From assembly GCA_903845045.1 (NCBI GenBank), contig CAIMWA010000249.1, positions 1-48,671 of the forward strand: DNA of 48,671 bases, in the 5' to 3' direction. Position 1 is the first letter of the stretch. Every line of letters begins with the position of its first letter. The translations under genes were made by a program, and so were the position numbers. The notes under the pieces are model-generated. The model worked only from the letters and a program-made list of their open reading frames with translations. It had not been told where the DNA came from and searched no databases. This DNA comes from an uncultured delta proteobacterium (GTDB lineage Bacteria; Myxococcota_A; Polyangia; Polyangiales; Ga0077539). This document shows positions 1 to 7,843 of the stretch, piece by piece.

Positions 1-1443
1 CGCATGGAGCCCGACGTCACGCTCGACGGATCGACGTCCGTGGGTGCCGCGACGACGAGCATCTCCGCGCGCGGCGTCGAGCAGTACGAGTCCATCGCGT
101 ACGACATCGCGCGGCAGCGTCTCGGTGCGGGCCCGCTGCGCGCCGCCGCGATGCCGTGCACGCCGGCAGGGACCACCGACGACGCGTGCGCCGAGCGCTT
201 CGTGCGCCAGACCGGGCTGCACCTCTGGCGGCGCCCGGTCACCGACGACGAGGCCCACACCCTCGTCACCGTCGCCAACGCCAGCGCGACGGCGCTCAAC
301 GACTTCTACGCCGGGCTGCAGTTCGCGCTCTCGGCGATGCTCCAGTCGCCGAACTTCCTGTTCCGCACGGAGCTCGGCGACGGCGCGGCGATGGGCCCGA
401 CGGCGCAGTTCTCGCCGTATCCGCTCGCGTCGCGGCTCGCGTTCTTCCTCTGGAACGGTCCACCCGACGATGCGCTGCTGGCGGCTGCCGCCGACGGATC
501 GCTCGCAACGGACGCGGGGCTCCAGGCGCAGGTCGACCGGATGCTCCTGTCGCCGAAGCTGAACCGCGGGCTGCGTGCCTTCGTGACCGAGTGGCTCTCG
601 TTGCAGAACCTCGACGCGGTCTCCAAGGACGCCGTGGTGTTCCCGTCGTTCAGCGCCGACACGCCGCTGGCCGCGCGCGAGGAGACGCTCTCCCTCGCGG
701 AGCACCTCGCGCTGACCACCGACGCCGACTTTCGCGACATCGTCACGACCCGGCAGACGTTCCTGAACCGGCGCCTGGCGTCGATCTACAACGTGCGCGC
801 ACCAGCGGCGACGCGCGCCGACGGCTTCGGCCTCGCGACGCTGCCCGACACGTCGCCCCGCCGCGGGATCCTCGGGCACGTGAGCATCCTGTCGCAGTTC
901 GCGCACCCGACGACGTCGTCGCCCACGCTGCGCGGAAAGTTCGTGCGCTCGGCGCTGCTCTGCAACCAGATCCCGATGCCGCCGGTGAACGTGAACACGG
1001 CGCTGCCGGTGATCTCGCCGACGGTCCGGACCATGCGCGACCGCCTCATCCAGCACCAGGCGAACCCCACGTGCCGCGCGTGCCACGCGCTCCTCGACCC
1101 CATCGGGCTCGGGCTCGAGCACTTCGACGGCATCGGGAGGTATCGCAGCGTCGACAACGGCGCGGCCATCGACGCGTCGGGCAACCTCGACGGCGCACCG
1201 TTCTCGGACTCGGCGTCGCTCGCGCAGGTCATCCACGACGACGTCTCGTTCCCGCGCTGCATCACCACGCGGCTCTACCGCTTCGCCTACGGACGCACCG
1301 AGGGCGACGGCGAAGAGGCCGAGATCTCGCGCCTCACGCAGGCCTTCGCGTACCGCGGCTACCGGCTGCGGGCGCTCATGTCCACCATCGCCACCAGCAC
1401 CGCGTTCCGCCGCGCCGACGGCGCCACCGGGAGCCACCCATGA
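1..1443 (+). CDS. DUF1592/DUF1588/DUF1585 secreted protein, 5' truncated
   Basis: The reading frame is open to the window edge, so the N-terminus is missing; the first ATG at base 4 is probably internal. From that ATG, domains in order are DUF1595-like (about residues 60-125, LHLWRRPVTDDE), DUF1592 (about 135-265, RLAFFLWNGPPDDALL), DUF1588 (about 285-385) and DUF1585 (about 410-475, TTRLYRFAYGR). A single CxxCH motif, NPTCRACHALLDP, lies in the DUF1588 part and could bind heme c. These domains are known from planctomycete and myxobacterial multidomain proteins (the PSD series); their activity is not established. The gene overlaps the following DUF1552 gene by 4 bp (ATGA), and this pairing is a recurring one. 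Family assignment is secure, function unknown. Confidence 0.88.
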   Translation, partial: RMEPDVTLDGSTSVGAATTSISARGVEQYESIAYDIARQRLGAGPLRAAAMPCTPAGTTDDACAERFVRQTGLHLWRRPVTDDEAHTLVTVANASATALNDFYAGLQFALSAMLQSPNFLFRTELGDGAAMGPTAQFSPYPLASRLAFFLWNGPPDDALLAAAADGSLATDAGLQAQVDRMLLSPKLNRGLRAFVTEWLSLQNLDAVSKDAVVFPSFSADTPLAAREETLSLAEHLALTTDADFRDIVTTRQTFLNRRLASIYNVRAPAATRADGFGLATLPDTSPRRGILGHVSILSQFAHPTTSSPTLRGKFVRSALLCNQIPMPPVNVNTALPVISPTVRTMRDRLIQHQANPTCRACHALLDPIGLGLEHFDGIGRYRSVDNGAAIDASGNLDGAPFSDSASLAQVIHDDVSFPRCITTRLYRFAYGRTEGDGEEAEISRLTQAFAYRGYRLRALMSTIATSTAFRRADGATGSHP

Positions 1444-2753
1444 GCCCGCGCATCCATCGCCGCACGTTGTTGAAGGGCCTCCTCGGAGGCGCCGCGGTCT
1501 CCATCGCGCTCCCGCCGCTCGAGTGCTTCGTGAACGCCAACGGCACGGCCTACGCCGGCGGCGGCTCGGCGTTCCCGAAGCGCTTCGGGGTGTTCTACTG
1601 GGGCAACGGCGTGCTCCCGGTGCGCTGGGACCCGGCCGACGAGGGGCCGAACTACACGCTCTCGCCGCAGCTGATGCCGCTCGCGGACCTCAAGGCCGAC
1701 ATGACCGTGGTGTCGCAGACCCGCGTGTTCACGACGAACTCGTCGCCGCACGGGTCCGGACCGTCAGGGCTCTTCAGCGGCGACGCGCTCGTGAACGACT
1801 CGTTCTCGCGCCCGAGCATCGACCAGGTGATCGCGCAGGAGATCGGCGGCTCGACGCGCTTTCGCTCCCTCGAGCTCGGCGTGCAGCGCTCGGACAACAG
1901 CTGGTCCCTCGCGGGGCCGCACCAGGTGAACCCCCCGGAGACGTCGCCGTCGGCGCTCTTCAACCGCCTCTTCGGCGACGGGTTCCGCATGCCCGGCGAC
2001 ATGAGCGCGCCGGACCCGCGGATGCGCCTCCGTCGAAGCGTGCTCGACGCCGTGCTGGGCCAGGCCACGACGCTCCGCGGGCGCCTCGGATCGAACGACC
2101 AGGCGCGCCTCGACCAGCACCTCGAGGGCATTCGCACCCTCGAGCAGCAGATCGCGAACCTCGAGCTGAACCCGCCGAACCTCGCCGCGTGCCACCGCCC
2201 GACGATGCCGGCGGCGGACTATCCCGACGTCGAGGGGCGACCGCAGATGTCGCAGATCTCGCACGTCATGTCGGACCTCGTGGCCATGGCCCTCGCCTGC
2301 GACCTCACGCGGGTATTCTTCAACATGTACTCGCAGCCGGTGAACAACACGCTGTTCCCGGGTGCGACGTCGGGGCACCACCAGCTCACCCACGACGAGC
2401 CCGGCGACCAGCCCGGCGTCGACGCCATCGTCCGGTACATCATGGCCGACCTCGCGTACTTCCTGACGGCGCTCCGCAGCGTGCCGGAGGGCGACGGGAA
2501 CCTGCTGCGCCACTCCATCGTGCTCTGCACCACGGACTGCTCCTACGGGCGATCGCACTCCATCGACGACTACCCGATGATCCTCGCGGGCAGCGGCGGC
2601 GGGACCCTTCGGACCGGCACGCACATCGCCGCGCGCGGCGAGAATTCGAGCAAGGTGATGCTCACCGTGCTCCAGGCCATGGGCCTCCACGCGACGGAGT
2701 ACGGCGTCGGTGCCGGACACGCCACGGACGCACTCTCGGCGCTCGCACCATGA
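1440..2753 (+). CDS. DUF1552 domain protein with Tat-type signal
   Basis: 437 residues, starting at an ATG whose last bases form the TGA of the previous gene. The N-terminus RIHRRTLLKGLLGGAAVS is a twin-arginine export signal, so the protein is probably exported folded. The body matches DUF1552 (RFGVFYWGNGVLPVRWDP near residue 45, then HVMSDLVAMALACDLTRVF), a family seen in planctomycetes and myxobacteria beside DUF1592 proteins and of unknown activity. The C-terminal part (VLCTTDCSYGRSHSIDDYP, LAGSGGG) is reminiscent of the sulfatase/DUF1501-like fold, which is an inference. It ends in another 4-bp overlap with the lipoprotein gene downstream, so the three genes are probably one translationally coupled unit. 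Confidence 0.88.
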   Translation: MSPRIHRRTLLKGLLGGAAVSIALPPLECFVNANGTAYAGGGSAFPKRFGVFYWGNGVLPVRWDPADEGPNYTLSPQLMPLADLKADMTVVSQTRVFTTNSSPHGSGPSGLFSGDALVNDSFSRPSIDQVIAQEIGGSTRFRSLELGVQRSDNSWSLAGPHQVNPPETSPSALFNRLFGDGFRMPGDMSAPDPRMRLRRSVLDAVLGQATTLRGRLGSNDQARLDQHLEGIRTLEQQIANLELNPPNLAACHRPTMPAADYPDVEGRPQMSQISHVMSDLVAMALACDLTRVFFNMYSQPVNNTLFPGATSGHHQLTHDEPGDQPGVDAIVRYIMADLAYFLTALRSVPEGDGNLLRHSIVLCTTDCSYGRSHSIDDYPMILAGSGGGTLRTGTHIAARGENSSKVMLTVLQAMGLHATEYGVGAGHATDALSALAP

Positions 2754-3637
2754 AGACGCACACCCGCGTTCGCGCACTCCTGCGCTCGCCCGTCGCCCTC
2801 GCCCTCGCCCTCGGTCTCGGCTGCGGCGCCGAGGCTCCCGATCCCTTCGCGGGACCGGTGCCAGCGCAGTGCCCCGCGACCACGCGCGAGCAGTCCATGG
2901 TGGTCACGCACCTGGAGATGCTCCAGCAGAACATGGGCGTCTCCGACGGCTTCGACCTCGACGGCCGCGTGAGCGACGCCACCGACGCGCAGTCGTGCCG
3001 GCACCACGATTTCACGTCGCCCACGGGCACCCCGGGCATCGACAACCAGCTCGCGCTGCTCGTGCCGGCCCTCGCGACGGCCACGTCGGGGGCCCTCGAT
3101 GCGGCCATCCAGGCGGCGATCAACAACGGCCAGCTCATGCTCGCGGTCACCATCGAGGGCGTAGACAGCCGCGTCGACGACCCGTGCGTGACGCTCGTGT
3201 TCCGTCGCGTGGCCGGCACGCCCTTCGTGGGCTCGGACATGCGCATCGACCCCGGGCAGACCTTCGACACCATGCACGACCAGCCCGTGAGCCGCGTCAC
3301 CGCGCGGCTGCGCAACGGTGTCATCGAGGCCGGACCGTTCTCCCTCGACCTGCCGCTCGCGGTGCTCGACGCACGCTTCGTGATCCCGCTGCGCGGCGCC
3401 CGCGTGCGCCTTCGCTGGAAGGACGACGACACCTTCGAGGGCGTCATCGGGGGCGCCGTGAACGCGCAGCAGATGATCGCGACGACGCAGACCTTCACCA
3501 TCGGATCGCAGCTCTCGGGGCTGGTCCGCACGCTGATCCTGTCGATCACCGACATGGACGCCGACGCCGAGGGCCACTGCCTGTCGTTCTCCGCGGCGGT
3601 CGCGGTGCAGGGCCGCCAGGCCTTCGTCAACCCGTAG
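2750..3637 (+). CDS. Lipoprotein of a two-member family in this window
   Basis: 295 residues; the ATG overlaps the stop of the DUF1552 gene. The N-terminus has basic residues, a hydrophobic run and LGLGC, giving lipidation at about Cys25. I recognise no named domain. It is clearly related to the lipoprotein at 38897-40096. Both contain GF[DN]LDGR, then a Cys-His pair, then G[IV]DNQL, then an NNGQLMLAV/TSGKLLIGV strand followed by GV, and a FSLDLPL/FSLPLPV segment before a long beta-rich tail. Position behind DUF1592 and DUF1552 suggests a surface or periplasmic partner of those proteins. The final codons overlap the convergent GMC oxidoreductase gene by 11 bp. Existence is confident; function unknown. 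Confidence 0.85.
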   Translation: MKTHTRVRALLRSPVALALALGLGCGAEAPDPFAGPVPAQCPATTREQSMVVTHLEMLQQNMGVSDGFDLDGRVSDATDAQSCRHHDFTSPTGTPGIDNQLALLVPALATATSGALDAAIQAAINNGQLMLAVTIEGVDSRVDDPCVTLVFRRVAGTPFVGSDMRIDPGQTFDTMHDQPVSRVTARLRNGVIEAGPFSLDLPLAVLDARFVIPLRGARVRLRWKDDDTFEGVIGGAVNAQQMIATTQTFTIGSQLSGLVRTLILSITDMDADAEGHCLSFSAAVAVQGRQAFVNP

Positions 3638-5144
3638 CGCGCAGCGTCGACGCCGACGTCGCCTGGTTCGCGAGGCGCGACGCCGCGACCCACACCACCG
3701 CCATGATGGAGTGCTGGGGGTTCACGCCGAGGTTCGTCGGGAACACGCTGGAGTCCATCACGTGCAGGCCGGCGACGCCGTGCACGGCGAGGTTCTCGTC
3801 GACGACGCTCCGCCGCGCGTCGCGGCCCGCGCAGGCCGTCCCGAAGAGGTGCGACGCGATCATGTTCAGGTGCTGCGGACGCAGCGACACCGAGGCGATG
3901 GCGTCGATCTCCGATGGATCGCGCAGCACCGGGGTGAAGCCGCCGATGCCCGGGAACACCTCGGTGGCGCCCGCGGCGAACATCATCCGCGCCATGAGCT
4001 GGATGCCGTCGCGGAGCCGGAGCATGTCCGCCGTCGTCGGGTTGAAGCGCACCGTCGCCGCGCTGCCGCCGCCGAAGAGCGACGGGCGCACGGTGCCGTG
4101 GGCCTCCATGCGGCACAGCGCGCTCCACTGCGCGTAGTGGTCGAGCTCGGTGAGCCGCTTCTGCCACGGCGCGCCCGCTCCGGGGAGTCGCGGCGCCAAG
4201 AGCTCTGGGGGAAGCGTGAGCGTCTCGAGCTTTAGGCGGCGCTCGCGCAGCGGCACCTCGTACCCCCGCGTCGCGCCGAAGCTCATGGTCACGGGCTCGT
4301 CGAAGCGCCCGACCACCGCGCATCCCGGGTGCGCCTGGAACCGATCGCCCACGAGCCCGCGGATGCCGCTGCGCCGCAGGATCACCGGCGTCTGGATGGC
4401 GCTCGCGCTCAGGATCACCGCGCGCCGCGCCATCACGCGGAACCGGGCCACGGGACGGCGCGTCTCGCGATCGACGAGCACCCCCTCGACGCCGACGGCG
4501 CGCCCCCACTCCATCAGCACGCGGTCGACGCGAGCCAGGGTCAGCAGCCGTGCGCCGTCGCGCATCGCGCGCGGTACGTAGGAGACGTCCATGCTCTGCC
4601 GGGCCTCCGTCGGACAGCCCTGCAGGCACCGCGACGAGCCCTTGCAGCGCGCCGCGTTGCGCGCGATGGCCTTGCCCGGCAGCCCCATCTTCTGCGCGGC
4701 CACGGCCATGCGCTCGGAGTTTCCGCCCCAGAGCGACGGCGGCGTGTCGGTGACCTCGAGCTCGCGCTCGATGTGTTCGTACGCGTCGGTCAGCGCGCGC
4801 TCGCCGACGAGCTCGTCCAGTCCGTGCTCGGCGATCCACTGGGCGCGCACGTCCTCGGGAAGGCGCCAGATGATGCCGGAGTTCACCGCCGTCGCGCCGC
4901 CGACGCAGCGCCCCTGGAGCAGCGGCAGCGGATACGAGCCCGAGGTCGTCGACGTCGCGAAATCGCGGAGCGCCATCGCCATGGCATCGGCGACCTGCGC
5001 GGGACGCTCGGAGGTCTTGAGCTGCGGCCCCTCCTCGACCATCAGCACGTCGAGGCCCGCCCCGGCGAGCACCCTGGCCGCGGTCGCGCCGCCGGCGCCG
5101 GTGCCGACGATGACGAAGTCCGCGATGTCGTCGACGACGCGCAT
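3627..5144 (-). CDS. GMC-family FAD-dependent oxidoreductase
   Basis: 505 residues, beginning MRVVDDIADFVIVGTGAGG. The dinucleotide-binding motif GTGAGGATAARVLAGAG is at about residues 13-29, the second FAD/GMC signature SASAIQTPVILRRSGIRGL lies mid-protein, and the C-terminal block has SSVFPTNLGVNPQHSIMA with the conserved active-site His. GMC enzymes oxidise alcohols, sterols or sugars with FAD. The cysteine-containing segment around CKGSSRCLQGCP resembles membrane-linked long-chain alcohol or cholesterol oxidase relatives, but the substrate cannot be read from sequence. The start is fixed by TGATG coupling to the upstream 146-residue gene. It is the last gene of a regulator-small protein-oxidoreductase operon and overlaps the lipoprotein gene tail-to-tail by 11 bp. 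Confidence 0.9.
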   Translation of the reverse strand: MRVVDDIADFVIVGTGAGGATAARVLAGAGLDVLMVEEGPQLKTSERPAQVADAMAMALRDFATSTTSGSYPLPLLQGRCVGGATAVNSGIIWRLPEDVRAQWIAEHGLDELVGERALTDAYEHIERELEVTDTPPSLWGGNSERMAVAAQKMGLPGKAIARNAARCKGSSRCLQGCPTEARQSMDVSYVPRAMRDGARLLTLARVDRVLMEWGRAVGVEGVLVDRETRRPVARFRVMARRAVILSASAIQTPVILRRSGIRGLVGDRFQAHPGCAVVGRFDEPVTMSFGATRGYEVPLRERRLKLETLTLPPELLAPRLPGAGAPWQKRLTELDHYAQWSALCRMEAHGTVRPSLFGGGSAATVRFNPTTADMLRLRDGIQLMARMMFAAGATEVFPGIGGFTPVLRDPSEIDAIASVSLRPQHLNMIASHLFGTACAGRDARRSVVDENLAVHGVAGLHVMDSSVFPTNLGVNPQHSIMAVVWVAASRLANQATSASTLRATG

Positions 5145-5584
5145 CACGCGGCCTCCAGCGGGCGGACCGCGAGCGTCACGAGGGTTCCCGCGGGGCGCCG
5201 CGGGCGGTCGAAGCCCGTCTTCGCGCGCACCGACGCGACGCGGAACATCGCCATCGACGCCGCGAGCTTCATCAGTACGGTCATGCCGCGAAACGCGAAC
5301 ACCGGGCTTCCCGCCATGGCGCCGAGGAGCGCGGCGCGCTCGGCCAACGGGAGCGATCCGAGCAGCGCGAAGCGGCCCTGCACGTACAGCGGGGCGAGGA
5401 GGAGCAGCAGCGGCACGACGCGCATGCCGAGGCGCGCGGGCAGCGCCGACGCCCGGTACATGATCATCGCGCCGTCGAAGAGGTCGACCTCGCCGGGGGC
5501 GAGCGTGAAGCCCTCCGCCGCCGGGTCGATGAAGGAGCCGAGGACGAGCGTGAGCGCGTAGCGCTCGAGTGCGGTGAACCTCAT
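5144..5584 (-). CDS. Small membrane-type partner protein of the GMC oxidoreductase
   Basis: 146 residues, MRFTALERYALTLVLGSFID at the N-terminus. A hydrophobic stretch (GMRVVPLLLLLAPLYVQG, about residues 53-70) may be a membrane segment, and a second weak one follows near the C-terminus. The layout, a short alpha-helical protein directly in front of a GMC enzyme, resembles the subunit-3/accessory role in gluconate 2-dehydrogenase-like complexes, but I do not see a definite family signature. The start overlaps the stop of the GntR gene (ATGA) and the stop overlaps the GMC start by one base (TGATG). This implies production together with the enzyme, perhaps as a membrane anchor or maturation factor. 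Function is an inference. Confidence 0.78.
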   Translation of the reverse strand: MRFTALERYALTLVLGSFIDPAAEGFTLAPGEVDLFDGAMIMYRASALPARLGMRVVPLLLLLAPLYVQGRFALLGSLPLAERAALLGAMAGSPVFAFRGMTVLMKLAASMAMFRVASVRAKTGFDRPRRPAGTLVTLAVRPLEAA

Positions 5585-6429
5585 GGTGGAACCTCCGTGT
5601 CGGAAACGTCGGGAGCGGCGCCGTCGGCATCGACGGACACCGCGCCGAGGCGGGCGAGGAGCTGGCGGTCGACGCGCGTGAGCAGAACGCGGGCGTAGCG
5701 GCGGGCGAGCGGCGCGTCGCGGCGAGCGATGAGCTCCAGCACGCGCTCGTAGAACGCCACGGTGGCCTCGGCCTCGGCGAGAAAGGCCGGCTCGAGCCCG
5801 TGCTGCCGCTCGAGCAGCCGCACGAGCGTATTGGCCACCAGCACGAGCGCGGTGTTGTGCGTCGCCGCGGCCATGCGCCGCGCGAGCGCGAGGTCGCCGG
5901 CCACGTAGCGCGCGGGCTCGGCGAGGAGCCGTCGTTGCACCGCCACGTGCGAGCGAAGCGCCACGAGCTCGTCGAGGGAACAGCGCTCCGTCGCGAAGCC
6001 GATGGCGTCCACCGCGAGGGTGCGGCGCAGCTCGAGCAGGTCGCGCAGCAACGCCAGCGGGCCGCCGACGCCGGCCCCCGCCGCCGCGAGGTGCGGCAAC
6101 AGCTCGATGCCGCCGGTCTCCCGGTAGTCGAGCACCACCGTTCCGGACCCCTGCGCCGCCCGAAGCAGGCCCTCTCCCGCCAACCGCGTGATCGCCGATC
6201 GCAGCGTCGCGCGGCTCACGCCGAGGCGCACGCTCAGCTCGCGCTCCCCCGGCAGCCGCGCACCGACGGCGTAGGTGCCCCCCAGGATCGCCGCCCGCAA
6301 CTGCGCCGCGGCCTCGTCGTCGGCCCTCGGTCGCTCCGGCGCGCCCTCGATCCCTGCATCGGCAACTGGTCTGACCACTTGTGCAGGCAGTGCGTAACAT
6401 GCGTAGCACCCGTGCGCAAGCGAGCGCAT
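5581..6429 (-). CDS. GntR/FadR-like transcriptional regulator
   Basis: 282 residues if the ATG at 6429 is used. The winged helix-turn-helix is at about residues 38-100 (QLRAAILGGTYAVGARLPGE, LGVSRATLRSAITRLAGEGL), followed by an all-helical FCD-like effector domain. These are hallmarks of the FadR subfamily, whose ligands are usually carboxylates or fatty acyl compounds. A perfect TGGTC-N-GACCA dyad at 6367-6377 lies inside the first 25 codons. Either the operator sits in the coding region, or translation really begins at the in-frame GTG at 6378. The first residues (GCYACYALPA) look poorly conserved, which favours a shorter protein. It leads the operon with the 146-residue protein and the GMC oxidoreductase, so it likely controls them and itself. 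Confidence 0.85.
   Translation of the reverse strand: MRSLAHGCYACYALPAQVVRPVADAGIEGAPERPRADDEAAAQLRAAILGGTYAVGARLPGERELSVRLGVSRATLRSAITRLAGEGLLRAAQGSGTVVLDYRETGGIELLPHLAAAGAGVGGPLALLRDLLELRRTLAVDAIGFATERCSLDELVALRSHVAVQRRLLAEPARYVAGDLALARRMAAATHNTALVLVANTLVRLLERQHGLEPAFLAEAEATVAFYERVLELIARRDAPLARRYARVLLTRVDRQLLARLGAVSVDADGAAPDVSDTEVPP
6367..6377. promoter_or_regulatory. Probable FadR/GntR-type operator
   Basis: TGGTCTGACCA is a perfect 5-bp dyad around one central base and matches the TnGTnnnACnA core typical of the FadR subfamily of GntR regulators. It lies at the 5' end of the GntR gene, which makes autoregulation likely. Binding is inferred from sequence only. Confidence 0.5.
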
Positions 6430-6433
6430 TCCG

Positions 6434-6453
6434 CTGCCACTTCACGGTGGCAG
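6434..6453. repeat. Inverted repeat, 7-bp arms, 6-nt loop
   Basis: CTGCCAC and GTGGCAG flank TTCACG in the short gap between the end of the bpt gene (6484) and the start of the GntR gene (6429), both on the minus strand. It could be a weak terminator for bpt, although no T-run follows, or a regulatory dyad in the GntR leader. Confidence 0.4.
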
Positions 6454-6483
6454 TGGCGCGACGGGCCGGACCTCGGGGGGCGT

Positions 6484-7245
6484 TCAGCCTACGGGACGCT
6501 GCGCCGGGTCGATGGGGGTGCCGGGGTCGTCGGGGCCTGCGAAGGCGTGCCAGACGCCGCGCACGCGCCGCTGGTGCGGGTGATACCCGGCCTTGTAATT
6601 CAGGTGGCTGCAGGACGAGACATACAAGCCCAGGTAATACCAGTCCATGCCGAGCTCGCGGCAGAGCTCGATCTCGCGGAGCACCGAGAAGACACCGAGC
6701 GAGCGGCGGTCCTCGTCGGGGTCGAAGTAGTGGTACACGCTCGACATCGCGCGCTGCCCGAAGTCGAGGATGCTCACGCCGATGAGGCGCCCCTCGACGG
6801 AGTAGCGCAGCTCCCAGCTGTCGACGGACGTCTCGACGAGGAAGAAGCGGTAGTCGGTGTCCGTCGCGGCCTGCTCGCGGAGCGAGAGCCCGCGCTCCTT
6901 GGCGTGGCGGTTGTAGAGCCGGAGGTGGTCCATGGTGACCGCCGGGCGGCGCCGCTCGACGGTGACGTCGACGTTGCGTCGGAGCACGCGGCGCTGCGAT
7001 CGCGTGGGCACGAAGTCGGCGACGTGCACCCGGATGGCCTCGCACGCGTCGCACGCCGGGCACTCCGGTCGATAGAGCAGCGGGCCGGACCGGCGGTCAC
7101 CCTCTTCGAGGAGCTGGTCGAAGAGCTCCGGGGTGAGCCGCGCGGTGGGCATCCGCAGCGGAAGCTGCATGGTCGTGTCGGGAAGGTACGGGCACGGTTC
7201 AGGGTCGTTCGACACGACGAAGAACCGCACGGGCTGCTTCTTCAT
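6484..7245 (-). CDS. bpt: Aspartate/glutamate leucyltransferase (Bpt/ATE family)
   Basis: 253 residues, close to the usual length of about 240-250. The N-terminal domain has CPYLPDTTMQL and the cysteine pattern ECPACDACEAIRVH (about residues 62-75). The C-terminal domain has MDWYYLGLYVSSCSHLNYK and AGYHPHQ, diagnostic of bacterial aminoacyl-tRNA-protein transferases. Bpt moves leucine from Leu-tRNA to N-terminal Asp or Glu, marking proteins for ClpS/ClpAP degradation in the N-end rule pathway. A related arginyltransferase role cannot be separated by sequence alone. GAGGAG lies just before the ATG. It follows the DksA-like gene after a 52-bp gap and may be read from the same promoter. Confidence 0.92.
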   Translation of the reverse strand: MKKQPVRFFVVSNDPEPCPYLPDTTMQLPLRMPTARLTPELFDQLLEEGDRRSGPLLYRPECPACDACEAIRVHVADFVPTRSQRRVLRRNVDVTVERRRPAVTMDHLRLYNRHAKERGLSLREQAATDTDYRFFLVETSVDSWELRYSVEGRLIGVSILDFGQRAMSSVYHYFDPDEDRRSLGVFSVLREIELCRELGMDWYYLGLYVSSCSHLNYKAGYHPHQRRVRGVWHAFAGPDDPGTPIDPAQRPVG

Positions 7246-7297
7246 CGCTCCTCGAGCCGAATCGTAGGGTCGACCCGGGTCACCGGGGAAAGGGGGC

Positions 7298-7666
7298 TCA
7301 GCCGTAATCCTTCTCGGCGCGCTCCTGGTCTTCCTTGCAGCGGATGCAGAGGTTGGTCTCGGGCCGCGCCTCGAGGCGCTTCACCGCGATCTCCTCGCCG
7401 CACTCCTCGCAGAGCCCGAACTCGGCGGTGTCGATCTTCTGCAGCGCGCGCTCGATCTTCTCGAGGAACACCTTCTCGCGCCCGCGGAGGCGGAACGTGA
7501 ACGACTGCAGGTACTCGCTCGACGCGAGATCCATCTCGTCGGGGAGATCGTTGGCGTCGAGCGCCATGTCCTCCGCGAGCGTGCTCTGCGCGTTGTGGAG
7601 GATCTGCGCACGCTTCTCATGGAGCAGCGACTTGAACCGCTGCAGCTCGCTCTTCGGAAACGCCAT
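7298..7666 (-). CDS. DksA/TraR-family RNA polymerase-binding protein
   Basis: 122 residues using the ATG at 7666. This start is preferred over the in-frame GTG at 7684 because AAGGGG (7675-7680) is 8 nt in front of it and the promoter at 7706-7733 then leaves a leader of about 33 nt. The N-terminal coiled coil (about residues 5-75) carries acidic residues at its tip (ANDLPDEMDLA). The C-terminal zinc finger is CEECGEEI followed by CIRCKEDQ, a four-cysteine C4 finger. DksA-type proteins insert the coiled coil into the RNA polymerase secondary channel and act with ppGpp. Whether it is the principal DksA of the cell cannot be told here. Confidence 0.88.
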   Translation of the reverse strand: MAFPKSELQRFKSLLHEKRAQILHNAQSTLAEDMALDANDLPDEMDLASSEYLQSFTFRLRGREKVFLEKIERALQKIDTAEFGLCEECGEEIAVKRLEARPETNLCIRCKEDQERAEKDYG

Positions 7667-7705
7667 GCCGGGCACCCCTTTCAAACCTACGAAACAGGGC
7701 CGCAG

Positions 7706-7733
7706 AGCATAGAGGCGGAAGTCGTGGTGTCAA
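7706..7733 (-). promoter_or_regulatory. Sigma-70-type promoter of the dksA-like gene
   Basis: On the minus strand TTGACA (7728-7733) and TATGCT (7706-7711) are separated by 16 bases, an excellent housekeeping promoter in an otherwise GC-rich region. It points at the dksA-like gene with a predicted transcription start near 7699 and probably also serves bpt. Confidence 0.68.
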
Positions 7734-7843
7734 GGACGTAGGCGCCCCATCGCTCGTCCATCGTCGCGCTCCGCCGCGCGCTCGAGGGACGGTAGAGTGC
7801 CGGCCATGATCGTCGCGAACGCCCCGGGCGCGAGGCCCGCACC

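Noticed and set aside
2662..4839. A 725-codon minus-strand frame between the lipoprotein and GMC genes
   Set aside because: It crosses the real lipoprotein gene in the antisense direction and the GMC gene out of frame, with an Arg-rich translation typical of shadows.
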